A stretch of DNA of 64,000 bases from an uncultured Tateyamaria sp. (GTDB lineage: Bacteria; Pseudomonadota; Alphaproteobacteria; Rhodobacterales; Rhodobacteraceae): assembly GCF_947488715.1 (NCBI RefSeq), contig NZ_CANLAG010000001.1, positions 780,772 to 844,771 of the forward strand, written 5' to 3'. The position numbers and the translations under genes were made by a program. This document shows positions 1-8,373 of this stretch, piece after piece. The notes beneath the pieces were generated by a model. That model was not told the origin of the DNA and made no database searches. It saw only the letters and a program-made list of their open reading frames with translations. The first letter of the stretch is position 1, and the number at the start of each line of letters is the position of its first letter.

Positions 1-2
1 AC

Positions 3-584
3 GCCTTCCGCGCCGTCCACGGCGCGCCAGAGGATCGCCTGCTTGAGGGCGAGCCACTGATCTGCGACGGGCTGGAACTGCCGCTCAAACACCGCAAGAA
101 ACGCCTCGACCTAGAGGCCCGTGGCCTGATCAAGGGCGCGCAGGTGATCTTTCTGGGTGAGGGCCGTAAACCGGGCTTTTCGCGCCTGCACGTGATGGGC
201 GCCGAAGATCCGCAAGTCTCCGCAGCCTCTATCGTCAAAATCGAAAAGCCGGACGAAGAAGAGCCGTTCATCCCCTTTGCCGCGCGCATGGGGGCCACGT
301 TCCTGCATGGTGCTGCCGTGACCATTCACAAGGCGCAAGGCAGCCAATGGGACACGGTGCAGGTCTTTGCCCCCGACCTCTACACCGCCGCCCGCATGGG
401 CCGCAGTGAGGCGGGGCAGCCGCTGTGGAAACGTCTGGCCTATGTGGCCATCACCCGCGCCCAGGAACGGCTGATCTGGGTGGTGCGCAACCGGCTGTCC
501 AAACCCACTGGCCCGCTCAGCGTGGATGACCTGCGCAGCACGCCTGCCGCAACGCTGACGCTTGAGGTTGAGACCGACCCGTAA
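3..584 (+). CDS. RecD/UvrD-like ATP-dependent DNA helicase, C-terminal part
   Basis: Open from the window edge to the TAA at 582, so the N-terminus with the Walker A motif lies outside. The visible C-terminus has the superfamily 1 helicase 2B signature: 'TIHKAQGSQWDTV' (motif V region, the KAQGS threonine/lysine loop) and 'AYVAITRAQERLIWV' (motif VI, with the arginine that contacts the nucleotide gamma-phosphate). This is the UvrD_C_2 fold typical of RecD-like helicases. The middle carries a beta-barrel-like insertion before the 2B domain. It probably unwinds DNA with 5'-3' polarity during repair, but without the N-terminus I cannot tell a RecD2-type protein from another SF1B helicase. No obvious partner downstream; the next gene is convergent. 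Confidence 0.8.
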   Translation, partial: AFRAVHGAPEDRLLEGEPLICDGLELPLKHRKKRLDLEARGLIKGAQVIFLGEGRKPGFSRLHVMGAEDPQVSAASIVKIEKPDEEEPFIPFAARMGATFLHGAAVTIHKAQGSQWDTVQVFAPDLYTAARMGRSEAGQPLWKRLAYVAITRAQERLIWVVRNRLSKPTGPLSVDDLRSTPAATLTLEVETDP

Positions 585-619
585 GGTGTGCCTTTACAGC
601 GCACCGCATGACGGCGATG

Positions 620-1375
620 TCAGTTCCGCAATAGGGAAAATGCCGCCGACGCGCTCCATCCGGCAAAGATCGCAATCGCCAGAGACATCAGCCCGTACAA
701 AAACGGCTGATTGCGGCTCAGGCTATACAGCCAGCGTTCCAGGCCAACTTTGCGTACGTCGATCGCCGTCTGGTATTGATCCACAACAGCGCCGTCGCGG
801 GTCAACAGGATACGCGTCTGATACGCCCCCTCTGTCAGCGCCGCAGGCAGCTTGATCCGGGTGCGAAACAGCGTGTCATCGTCCACAACAACCTGACCTT
901 CCAACAGTTGGAACGCCTCCGCGTTTTCGCGGATGCGGATCAGCGCGTTGACATAGCCTGTGGCATCCAAAACCGTGGTTGGCGCGCTGATGGACTGGAT
1001 CATGCTGGGCACGGAAACCTTGCGCAGGATGTTCTCCCGCGTGCTCAACACGTCCTCCAGCGGGCCGCTGGTGGCAACGGCGTAATAGCTGGGCGCGGCT
1101 TCGATCTCGACCACGTCGGTGTTGACCCAGATGCCGAACCGGCGCTCTTTCTTGCGCACGGACACAGGCACGGGCGGGCCACTGATTGTGACGATGACGC
1201 CCATGTCACCCTCGGGCATCGGCGCATCGCGCTTGATCGCCCCAAAGACAAAAATTTCGGAGCCGTTGAAATTGGTGGTGATCGCCACTTCGCTCTGGCT
1301 CAGGCCAAGCACAACCTCTTCGGCGGCTGCGGCAGGCAGTGCGACAAGCAACAGGGCAAAGAGCCAGCGGATCAT
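620..1375 (-). CDS. TIGR02186 family membrane-anchored protein, partner of TauE exporter
   Basis: 251 aa from the ATG at 1375; a TTG one codon earlier is also in frame. It has a cleavable N-terminal signal peptide (hydrophobic 4-17, AAAAEE cleavage region), a large predicted periplasmic beta-rich domain, and a single C-terminal membrane helix (about residues 228-248) ending in a short cytoplasmic tail. This is the architecture of the TIGR02186 family, conserved in alphaproteobacteria and regularly encoded beside a TauE/SafE permease. The start overlaps the permease stop as TGATG, so translation is probably coupled. The periplasmic domain may capture or regulate the exported anion; that role is inferred from context only. 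Confidence 0.85.
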   Translation of the reverse strand: MIRWLFALLLVALPAAAAEEVVLGLSQSEVAITTNFNGSEIFVFGAIKRDAPMPEGDMGVIVTISGPPVPVSVRKKERRFGIWVNTDVVEIEAAPSYYAVATSGPLEDVLSTRENILRKVSVPSMIQSISAPTTVLDATGYVNALIRIRENAEAFQLLEGQVVVDDDTLFRTRIKLPAALTEGAYQTRILLTRDGAVVDQYQTAIDVRKVGLERWLYSLSRNQPFLYGLMSLAIAIFAGWSASAAFSLLRN

Positions 1376-2292
1376 CAATGCCCCTCCGCCGCGCCGATGG
1401 AATAAAGCTCTGACGGCATGACCAGTAGGTCAAAGGCCAGCTTGCCACAAACCGCCAGCACCATGATCGCCAGCAGGATGCGCAACTGTTCGGCCTTCAT
1501 CTTCACGCCGATCCGCGTGCCGATCTGCGCGCCGATCACGCCACCGACCAGCAGCAGCACGGCCAGCACCACGTCCACGGTAAAGTTCGTCGTGGCGTGC
1601 AACATCGTGGTGAATGCGGTGACAAAGATGATCTGGAACAGCGACGTGCCCACGACCACTTTGGTCGGCATGCCCAGCAAATAGATCATCGCGGGCACCA
1701 TGATAAACCCGCCACCCACACCCATGATCGCCGCCAGAATACCGACCACGAGGCCGACCAAAAGCGGTGGAATCACAGAGATATAGAGGCCCGACACCCG
1801 GAACCGCATCTTGAACGGCAGCTTGTGGATCCAGTTGTGTTTCTTGCGCTTGGGCACCGCGCCGCCCTTGGCGGTCTTGCGGATCGCGTTCAGGCTTTCG
1901 ATGAACATTAGCCCACCGATCACACCAAGAAAGACGACATAGCAAAGCTTGACCAGCAGATCGACCTGGCCCAGTGACTTGAGGTAGTTGAAGACAAAGA
2001 CACCCAACGCCGCGCCGACAAGGCCGCCAATCAGCAGCACAACCCCCATCCTGAGGTCCACCGTCTTGCGCCTGAAATGCGCCAGCACACCGGAAAAGGA
2101 CGAGGCGACGATCTGGTTGGCCTCAGTCGCCACCGCAACAGCGGGTGGGATGCCGATAAAGAACAGCAGCGGCGTCATCAAAAACCCGCCACCAACGCCA
2201 AACATGCCCGACAGAACGCCCACCATGCCGCCCAATCCCAAAAGCAGGAACGCGTTGACCGATACTTCGGCAATGGGCAGGTAAATTTGCAT
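1375..2292 (-). CDS. Sulfite exporter TauE/SafE family permease
   Basis: 305 aa polytopic protein with eight or so hydrophobic segments and the two internally repeated glycine-rich helices of the TauE/SafE family ('SGMFGVGGGFLMTPLLF' near residue 30 and 'AAIMGVGGGFIMVPAM' near 190). Family members move sulfite, sulfoacetate or other small organosulfur anions out across the inner membrane, fitting taurine and sulfonate catabolism common in marine roseobacters. The start at 2292 has AGGGACC just upstream. It is the first gene of a two-gene operon with the TIGR02186 protein. Substrate cannot be read from the sequence. Confidence 0.9.
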   Translation of the reverse strand: MQIYLPIAEVSVNAFLLLGLGGMVGVLSGMFGVGGGFLMTPLLFFIGIPPAVAVATEANQIVASSFSGVLAHFRRKTVDLRMGVVLLIGGLVGAALGVFVFNYLKSLGQVDLLVKLCYVVFLGVIGGLMFIESLNAIRKTAKGGAVPKRKKHNWIHKLPFKMRFRVSGLYISVIPPLLVGLVVGILAAIMGVGGGFIMVPAMIYLLGMPTKVVVGTSLFQIIFVTAFTTMLHATTNFTVDVVLAVLLLVGGVIGAQIGTRIGVKMKAEQLRILLAIMVLAVCGKLAFDLLVMPSELYSIGAAEGH

Positions 2293-2404
2293 GGTCCCTG
2301 TTAGGACAGCGTTGGAACCGAAATCAAGGTGTCATGCCGCCGCGCAGCGAACTGGCTCTAAGTTTCTCGGCAATCTGGACGGATATGGTTTGCCTTTGCT
2401 CGGG

Positions 2405-3379
2405 TCAGCGTTCCTTGACGTATGGCTCGCCCCCCGCACGGGGCGGAATGGCCTTGCCGACAAAGCCTGCGAGAATCACCACCGTCAGAATATAGGGCAG
2501 CGCATCCAACAGTTGCACCTGCACCTTGAAGCCAAGCGCGCCCTCGATGATGTCCGGCCGCAAGGCGATGGCCTGGAGATACCCAAAGAGTAGCGTGGCC
2601 CACAGCGCATGCCAGGGTCGCCACTTGGCAAAGATTAGTGCGGCCAGCGCGATGAACCCGCGCCCGGCGGTCATGTCCTTGACGAACCCGGCTTGCAGGC
2701 CGGTGGCCAGATAGGCCCCGGCAATCCCGCACAGGATCCCGCAAATGCCCACAGCGGCAAAGCGCAGGCCAATGACGCTGACGCCTGCCGTGTCGACGGC
2801 GGCGGGGTTTTCACCCACTGCGCGCAACCGCAGGCCAAAGCGCGTGCGGAACAGGATATACCAGGTCCCCGGAACGCAGAGCAGTGCCACATAGACCAGG
2901 ATCGAATGGCCTGAAATCAGCTCGGCATAGATCGGCCCGAAAAATGGAACTGTGCTGAGGGTCTCGGCAAAGGGCAGGGTGATCGGCTCGAACCGCCCGC
3001 CGCCAATCAGCGACGGGGTGCGTCCACCTTGCCGGAACCAGTCCTGCGCAATCAGAACCGTCATACCCGCAGCGAGGAAATTGATAGCTACGCCCGAAAT
3101 CAGCTGGTTGCCACGGAAGGTGATAGAGGCGAGGCCGTGCACTGCCGACAACATCAGCGATGCCCCGATCCCGGCCAGAAGCCCGATCCAGACATTGCCT
3201 GTCATCGCCGCAAGCGCGGCTGAGAAAAAGGCCGCAGCCAGCATCTTGCCTTCAAGGCCGATGTCAAAAATACCGCCCCTTTCGGAAAACAGCCCGGCAA
3301 GGCAAGCCAGCAGCAGCGGCGTGGCTAGACGGACGGTGGAATCGAGGACCGACAGGTCAAAAAGTGCGAGGAAGTTCAT
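2405..3379 (-). CDS. ABC transporter permease, BMP/nucleoside type (NupQ/YufQ-like)
   Basis: 324 aa inner-membrane protein of the BPD_transp_2 (branched-chain/ribose-type) permease family. It has about eight hydrophobic helices and the conserved 'GLRLRAVGENPAAVDTAGV' EAA-like cytoplasmic loop (about residues 185-203) that docks on the ATPase. Early residues 'SERGGIFDIGLEGKML' are characteristic of the second permease of BMP-type nucleoside importers. It is the last gene of the five-kilobase ABC operon and its ATG overlaps the TGA of the upstream permease by four bases (ATGA). Confidence 0.92.
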   Translation of the reverse strand: MNFLALFDLSVLDSTVRLATPLLLACLAGLFSERGGIFDIGLEGKMLAAAFFSAALAAMTGNVWIGLLAGIGASLMLSAVHGLASITFRGNQLISGVAINFLAAGMTVLIAQDWFRQGGRTPSLIGGGRFEPITLPFAETLSTVPFFGPIYAELISGHSILVYVALLCVPGTWYILFRTRFGLRLRAVGENPAAVDTAGVSVIGLRFAAVGICGILCGIAGAYLATGLQAGFVKDMTAGRGFIALAALIFAKWRPWHALWATLLFGYLQAIALRPDIIEGALGFKVQVQLLDALPYILTVVILAGFVGKAIPPRAGGEPYVKER

Positions 3380-4473
3380 GCGGCACCTCCACGGCGTACG
3401 GCGAGGAAGATGCGTTCGAGCGGCATACGGACCATGTTGTCGAGCGCGCCGGTGAACAGGATAACCAGCGCCTGAATGACCACGATCAGCTCGCGTGGGA
3501 TCGTCGTCCAGAGTGCGAGTTCTGCGCCCCCCTGATAGAGAAAGCCAAAGAGGATCGCGGCAAGGAAAACGCCAAACGGATGACTGCGGCCCATCAGGGC
3601 CACGGCGATGCCGATGAAACCGGCGCCTTCAACGGCGTTCAGGACCAGACGCTCTGCCTCGCCCATCACGTTGTTGATCGCCATCATGCCCGCCAGTGCG
3701 CCGGAGATCAGCATGGCGATCATGGTGATGCGCACCGCGCCGATCCCGGCATAGCGCGCCGCGCGTTGCGATTTGCCATAGGACCGGATTTCAAGCCCAA
3801 GCGGTGTACGCCAGATCAGCAGCCAGACCAGAACGCAGGCGATCAACGCAATCAGCAGCGAGACATTTGCCGGTGCTGCTTTGGAAAAGGCGATGCCGAA
3901 GGGGGCCAACAGTTCATGCAGGTTGGGCAGGTGGACTGTTTCGGCAAACCGTGCCGTTGCCGGATCCATGCTGCCCGCAGGGCGCAACTGGTTGACCAGC
4001 ATGTAGTTGAGGACGGCGGCGGCGATGAAGTTGAACATGATCGTGGTGATCACGATGTGGCTGCCGCGTTTTGCCTGTAGATAGGCGGGAATGGCGGCCC
4101 AAAGCGCGCCAAAGACCGCAGCACCTGCGGTGGCGGCCAGCAGGGCGACCGTCCAGTGGGGCCATGGGATAAAGAGCAGCACAAGCGCCACGCCAAGCCC
4201 GCCCAGCATCGCCTGACCCTCGCCACCGATGTTGAAAAGACCCGCGTGGAACGCCACGGAGACGGCGAGGCCGGTGAACATGAAGTTGGTGGCGTAGTAG
4301 AGCGTGTAACCCCAACCATAGGTCGACCCCAACGCGCCGGTGACCATCAGGTTGACGGCGGCCACCGGGTCTTCGCCGATGGCGAGGATGACAAGCGCCG
4401 ACAGGATGGCGGCGAGGATCAGTGAGATCAGCGGCACGAGGATGACCTCGGCCCATTTTGGCATCACGTCCAT
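3376..4473 (-). CDS. ABC transporter permease, BMP/nucleoside type (NupP/YufP-like)
   Basis: 365 aa, longer than its partner because of an additional N-terminal hydrophobic segment. It shows the family motifs 'HAGLFNIGGEGQAMLGG' (around 80-96) and 'GLEIRSYGKSQRAARYAGI' (the EAA-like ATPase-docking loop, around 235). With the adjacent permease it would form the heterodimeric membrane channel. It follows the ATPase gene after a 109-base gap that holds a hairpin-containing intercistronic element (4521-4580), so its level may be set separately from that of the ATPase. Confidence 0.92.
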   Translation of the reverse strand: MDVMPKWAEVILVPLISLILAAILSALVILAIGEDPVAAVNLMVTGALGSTYGWGYTLYYATNFMFTGLAVSVAFHAGLFNIGGEGQAMLGGLGVALVLLFIPWPHWTVALLAATAGAAVFGALWAAIPAYLQAKRGSHIVITTIMFNFIAAAVLNYMLVNQLRPAGSMDPATARFAETVHLPNLHELLAPFGIAFSKAAPANVSLLIALIACVLVWLLIWRTPLGLEIRSYGKSQRAARYAGIGAVRITMIAMLISGALAGMMAINNVMGEAERLVLNAVEGAGFIGIAVALMGRSHPFGVFLAAILFGFLYQGGAELALWTTIPRELIVVIQALVILFTGALDNMVRMPLERIFLAVRRGGAA

Positions 4474-4520
4474 GGTTTGCTTTCGTTCTCTGAATGTGTG
4501 CTGCGCACGCGCGATGTTTC

Positions 4521-4580
4521 AGGGGGTTTCACCCCCGTCGCTTGCGCGACTCCCCCAAGGTATTTTGGGCGAAAGGAAGA
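4521..4580 (-). repeat. Intercistronic element, copy A (hairpin plus CTTCCTTTCGC motif)
   Basis: On the minus strand, two bases after the ATPase stop codon, there is CTTCCTTTCGC, then AAAATACCTT, then a G5 run, a short palindrome (GTCGC/GCGAC) and a GGGGG-TGAAA-CCCCC hairpin. The same order and spacing recurs after argD at 46884-46935, also within an operon and in the same orientation to transcription. It could act as a partial terminator, an RNA-stabilising 3' end, or a processing site between cistrons; function is inferred. Confidence 0.6.
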
Positions 4581-4582
4581 GA

Positions 4583-6103
4583 TCATGACGCCACCCCGGC
4601 CATCAGCAGGCCCAGTTCCTTTTCGTCGGTCTGGGTGGATTGGCGTTCGCCCATGACTTGTCCGTCGAACATGACGGCGACGCGGTCGGCGAGGGACAGG
4701 ATTTCCTCGAGCTCGACCGAGACCAATAGGATGGCTTTGCCCTGATCCCGCAGGGCGACGATTTGCTGGTGGATGAATTCGATGGCGCCGATATCAACGC
4801 CGCGTGTGGGTTGGCCGATCAGCAGGAGGTCTGGGTTGCGTTCGATCTCGCGGGCGAGGACGATTTTCTGTTGGTTGCCACCGGAGAAGTTCTTGGCCGC
4901 GAGGTGCGGGTGCGGGGGGCGGACGTCGAAGCGGTCCATCTTGGCCTGGGTGTCGGCCTTGATCGCGGCATTGTTGCTGAGCAACCCGGATTGGTAGCTG
5001 GCGTCGCGGTGATAGCCGAAGGCGGTGTTTTCCCAGGCGGAGAAGTCCATGATCAGGCCTTCGCGCTGGCGGTCTTCGGGAACGTGGGCGATGCCCTTGT
5101 CGCGGCGGGATCGTCCGTCGGAATGGCGGCCCGTGAGGTCGATGGGGTCGCCGTTCAGTGTCACGGTGCCCGTGGCGTCACCGTAGCCGCCGAGGACTTC
5201 GAGCAGTTCGGATTGGCCGTTGCCCGCCACACCCGCGATGCCCAGGATTTCACCTGCGCGCACTTGCAAGTCGATGCCGCGCAGCCGTTCCACACCCTGT
5301 TCGTCGACCACGCGGAGGTTTTTGACGTCCAGCACCACATCGCCGGGGGTTGCGGGTGTTTTGTCGACGCGCAGCAGGACCTTGCGGCCCACCATGAGTT
5401 CTGCCAGTTCTTCGGGGCTGGTGTCGGCGGTTTTGACCGTGGCCGTCATCTCGCCGCGGCGCATCACGCTGACAGTGTCGGTTGTGTCCATGATCTCGCG
5501 CAGCTTGTGGGTGATCAGGATGATGGTTTTGCCCTCTTCGCGCAGGCGGCCGAGGATGCGGAACAGCTGGTCCGCCTCGGCCGGGGTCAGCACGCCGGTG
5601 GGCTCGTCCAGGATCAGGATATCGGCCTGGCGGTAGAGCGCCTTGAGGATTTCGACCCGTTGCTGCATGCCGACGCCGATGTCTTCGATCAGCGCGTCGG
5701 GGTCGACGTTCAATTCGTATTCGGCGGCCAGATCAACCAGCGACTTGCGGGCCTTGGCGAGCGACGGTTTCAGGAACCCGCCGTCTTCGGCGCCGAGGAT
5801 GATGTTCTCCAGCACCGTAAAATTTTCGACCAGTTTGAAGTGCTGGAACACCATGCCGATGCCTGCGGCAATCGCGGCCTGGCTGTCGGGGATGTCGGTG
5901 CGGGTGCCGGAGATAAAGATCTCGCCCGCGTCGGCCTTGTAGAAACCATAGAGGATCGACATCAGCGTCGATTTGCCTGCGCCGTTTTCGCCGATGATGC
6001 CGTGGATCGTGCCGGGCATCACGCGGATCGAGATGTCCTTGTTGGCCTGGACAGGGCCAAAGGCCTTGGAAATGCCTTTGAGCTCAATCGCGGGTGCGGT
6101 CAT
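4583..6103 (-). CDS. ABC transporter ATP-binding protein, BMP/nucleoside type (NupO/YufO-like)
   Basis: 506 aa with two fused nucleotide-binding domains, as in sugar and nucleoside importers. Domain 1 has Walker A 'GENGAGKST' (38-46), and Walker B 'LILDEPTGVLTP'. Domain 2 has a degenerate Walker A, 'GNGQSELLE', lacking the lysine, followed by a normal-looking signature 'NFSGGNQQKIVLARE' and 'GQPTRGVDIGA'. This asymmetry is usual for the family. I chose the ATG at 6103 (MTAPAIELKG) because the alignment to family N-termini begins there; an upstream in-frame start at 6151 would add 16 unlikely residues. It energises the two permeases downstream. Confidence 0.92.
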   Translation of the reverse strand: MTAPAIELKGISKAFGPVQANKDISIRVMPGTIHGIIGENGAGKSTLMSILYGFYKADAGEIFISGTRTDIPDSQAAIAAGIGMVFQHFKLVENFTVLENIILGAEDGGFLKPSLAKARKSLVDLAAEYELNVDPDALIEDIGVGMQQRVEILKALYRQADILILDEPTGVLTPAEADQLFRILGRLREEGKTIILITHKLREIMDTTDTVSVMRRGEMTATVKTADTSPEELAELMVGRKVLLRVDKTPATPGDVVLDVKNLRVVDEQGVERLRGIDLQVRAGEILGIAGVAGNGQSELLEVLGGYGDATGTVTLNGDPIDLTGRHSDGRSRRDKGIAHVPEDRQREGLIMDFSAWENTAFGYHRDASYQSGLLSNNAAIKADTQAKMDRFDVRPPHPHLAAKNFSGGNQQKIVLAREIERNPDLLLIGQPTRGVDIGAIEFIHQQIVALRDQGKAILLVSVELEEILSLADRVAVMFDGQVMGERQSTQTDEKELGLLMAGVAS

Positions 6104-6191
6104 GTTGGCGATCCTTGGGCGCGGAGGTGTCGTGCAGAAACTGGGCCGCAACGGTGTTACCCGCGCGGCCCAGATTGTTGTGGTGCCGGTC

Positions 6192-7187
6192 TTAGAAGTT
6201 CAGAACCGGGCAGCTGTCGTCGGACATGTAGTCATGCACAGCCAGTTCGCCGCTGGCGATCTTGTCGGCGGCATCATCCACTGCATTGCGCATGGAATCG
6301 CTGACCAGCTCGGCATTGTGCTCGTCCAGGGCATAGCCCACGCCGCCGTTTGCCAGACCCATCACCTGGAACCCGGTTTCCATGTCGACACCGTCAGAAA
6401 AGGCCGAGAACACGGCGTTGTCGACGCGCTTCATCATGGATGTCAGGACTTTGCCCGAGTGCAGATAGTTCTGGTTGCTGTCGACGCCGATGGACAGGAT
6501 GCCCTCGTCAGCAGCAGTTTGCAGAACACCCACGCCGGTGCCACCTGCGGCTGCATAAACCACATCAGCGCCCTGGCTGATCTGCGCCTTGGTCAGCTCG
6601 GAACCCTTCACGGGGTCGTTCCATGCGGAGGGTGTTGTGCCGGTCATGTTGGCCACAACAGTCGCGTCGCCATTCACGGCCTTCACGCCCTGCGCATAAC
6701 CACAGGCAAATTTGCGGATCAGCGGGATGTCCATGCCGCCGATAAAGCCGACGGTGCCGGATTTCGACGCTTTGGCCGCCATCATGCCCACGAGGTACGA
6801 ACCCTCATGCTCGTTGAACACCACGGACCGCACGTTGGGTGCGTCCACGACCATGTCGATGATGGTGAATTTGGTGTCGGGATAGTCCGCAGCCACCTGA
6901 CCCAGCGCGTCAGCAAAGGCAAAGCCAGCCATGACGATGGGGTTTGCACCCGCTTCGGCAAAGCGGCGCAGGGCCTGCTCGCGTTGTGCTTCGGATTGCA
7001 GTTCGATCTCGCGGAACGTGCCGCCTGTCTCGTCTGCCCACCGCTTGGCACCGTTGAACGCCGCTTCGTTAAAGGATTTGTCGAACTTGCCGCCAAGGTC
7101 AAAGATCAGCGCAGGATCGGCCAGCGCGGCACCGGCCGACAGGGCCAGAGCGGCGGTCGCGCCGAGGAATTTCTGCATCAGGGTCAT
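6192..7187 (-). CDS. BMP family ABC transporter substrate-binding protein
   Basis: 331 aa periplasmic lipid-free binding protein of the BmpA/PnrA family. A signal peptide (residues 1-23, ending ALA) precedes 'DPALIFDLGGKFDKSFNEAAFNGAKRW', the conserved family N-terminus (quoted motif core: FDKSFNEAAFNGAKRW). Later 'GFIGGMDIPLIRKFACGYAQGVKAV' marks the hinge region. Known members bind purine nucleosides. The ATG at 7187 is preceded by GGGAGA at good spacing, better than an in-frame ATG 75 bases upstream. It is the first gene of the importer operon, with a sigma-70-like promoter at 7268-7296. Confidence 0.92.
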   Translation of the reverse strand: MTLMQKFLGATAALALSAGAALADPALIFDLGGKFDKSFNEAAFNGAKRWADETGGTFREIELQSEAQREQALRRFAEAGANPIVMAGFAFADALGQVAADYPDTKFTIIDMVVDAPNVRSVVFNEHEGSYLVGMMAAKASKSGTVGFIGGMDIPLIRKFACGYAQGVKAVNGDATVVANMTGTTPSAWNDPVKGSELTKAQISQGADVVYAAAGGTGVGVLQTAADEGILSIGVDSNQNYLHSGKVLTSMMKRVDNAVFSAFSDGVDMETGFQVMGLANGGVGYALDEHNAELVSDSMRNAVDDAADKIASGELAVHDYMSDDSCPVLNF

Positions 7188-7267
7188 GGTGTCATTTCTC
7201 CCAGTTGTCATGGTTGGGGCAGCAGCAGCAGGGCTCCGCACGCCCGGGATCGCAGTGATCATACGGG

Positions 7268-7296
7268 ATTAGGCCGCAGGGGCGGGGTGGGGTCAA
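7268..7296 (-). promoter_or_regulatory. Sigma-70-like promoter of the BMP ABC importer operon
   Basis: On the minus strand TTGACC (7296-7291) and CCTAAT (7273-7268) are separated by exactly 17 bases. Transcription would begin near 7261, giving a leader of about 75 bases before the binding-protein ATG at 7187. No riboswitch fold was recognised in the leader. Confidence 0.5.
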
Positions 7297-7378
7297 CCGC
7301 TTTTTGACCATTTGGGCAAGGGTTTTGCCCATGGACGCAAGGGCAAGCTGAACGGTTGTGCGGGGTGGGGCGGATTCT

Positions 7379-7801
7379 TCAGGATGGCACGGCGCGCAAG
7401 GCCGCTCGCAACACCAACGCATCGGCACGACCCTGCGGTCGCGCATAGTAACCGGTCCGCCGCGCCACCTCGACAAACCCACACCGGGCATAAAGCGCGC
7501 AGGCCCGGACATTGTCATGGGCCACTTCCAGAAACGCAGTGTCGGCCAAAGCGCGCGCCGCTTGCATCCAGTCCTGCATCAACGCGGCTCCGATGCCGTG
7601 TCCCTGACGGTCCGGCGACACGGCTATGGCCAACAGCTCGGCCTCACCCGCCACCGCACGCCACAGGGCAAACCCCGCCGCATCCTGCGCAGTCAGATAG
7701 GTGTTTGGCGATGCGATCAAATCCGCAATCTCGGATGCGGTCCAGGGTCGCCCGTCCGCAAAGGCGGCGGCATGAATGGCGGCGGCCGTCTCTGGCGTCA
7801 C
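7379..7801 (-). CDS. rimI: Ribosomal protein S18-alanine N-acetyltransferase (GNAT)
   Basis: 140 aa from a GTG at 7801 that overlaps the tsaB stop as GTGA; the frame is open further upstream but inside tsaB. It has the GNAT acetyl-CoA loop 'AVSPDRQGHGIGAALMQDW' (V-x-x-x-x-Q-x-x-G-x-G/A) and the C-terminal 'ALYARCGFVEVARRTGYYARP' that is typical of RimI, where a tyrosine lies after the GF motif. RimI acetylates the N-terminal alanine of ribosomal protein S18. Linkage to tsaB is conserved in alphaproteobacteria and strengthens the call. Confidence 0.88.
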   Translation of the reverse strand: MTPETAAAIHAAAFADGRPWTASEIADLIASPNTYLTAQDAAGFALWRAVAGEAELLAIAVSPDRQGHGIGAALMQDWMQAARALADTAFLEVAHDNVRACALYARCGFVEVARRTGYYARPQGRADALVLRAALRAVPS

Positions 7802-8373
7802 GGCAACAGGACCGGTGGCGCGTCTCGTCCCGGTGCCGCATCCGGTGGGCGCACGTAGAATGGTGCGGGTGATGGGGCAGCGGTGGGCCAACGCGCGGCG
7901 GCCGCTTGTGCAATGGCCTGCGCCAGCAGTGCTGTGGAAACGGGCGGGGCAGGGTGGTCCACGCTGTCCAATGGCACCTGATGTGCGCCAGTGGCGTCCA
8001 TGACATAGACCATGCCGCGAGGTGCCGGCACAGTCACGGTCTCGCCAGGGGCGGCCAGACGCGCGCGCGCCTCGAACCCGGTGACGCCATAGGCTGGCAC
8101 AGCCAACCCCAGCGCCAGACCCCGCGCAGCCGAGACACCGATGCGGATGCCGGTAAAGTTGCCCGGCCCGGTGCCCACGGCCAGCGCGCTCAGGTCACGC
8201 CATGTGGCGCCGCCCGCCTCCAGCGCTTCTTCGAGCAGCGGCATCAGGCGTTCGGCCTGTCCACGGGCCATGTCTTCGCCCTGCGCGGCCAGCACTTCGG
8301 GGCCACGGATCAATGCGGCGGCACAGTGCGGGCCAGATGTGTCCAGCCCGAGGATCAGCGGCAGATCCGTCAT
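7798..8373 (-). CDS. tsaB: tRNA t6A37 threonylcarbamoyladenosine complex subunit TsaB
   Basis: 191 aa member of the ASKHA (Hsp70/actin) fold. 'ILGLDTSGPHCAAAL' at the N-terminus is the phosphate-1-like loop, and 'AVGTGPGNFTGIRIGVSAARGLALGL' (about 66-91) is the family hallmark. TsaB forms a heterodimer with TsaD and helps attach the threonylcarbamoyl group to A37 of ANN-decoding tRNAs. The ATG at 8373 overlaps the stop of the upstream GFA gene as ATGA, and its own stop overlaps the rimI GTG, so three genes appear translationally coupled. Confidence 0.93.
   Translation of the reverse strand: MTDLPLILGLDTSGPHCAAALIRGPEVLAAQGEDMARGQAERLMPLLEEALEAGGATWRDLSALAVGTGPGNFTGIRIGVSAARGLALGLAVPAYGVTGFEARARLAAPGETVTVPAPRGMVYVMDATGAHQVPLDSVDHPAPPVSTALLAQAIAQAAAARWPTAAPSPAPFYVRPPDAAPGRDAPPVLLP

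Noticed and set aside
3160..4080. A 306-codon plus-strand frame opposite the permease gene
   Set aside because: Antisense shadow with Gln/His/Arg-rich nonsense composition and no ribosome site.
4763..6304. A 513-codon open frame on the plus strand opposite the ABC ATPase gene
   Set aside because: Translation has no family motif and is low-complexity; it mirrors the high third-position GC of the real minus-strand gene.
5973..7307. A 444-codon plus-strand frame opposite the BMP-binding protein
   Set aside because: Antisense shadow; the minus-strand gene has a signal peptide, family motifs and a promoter.
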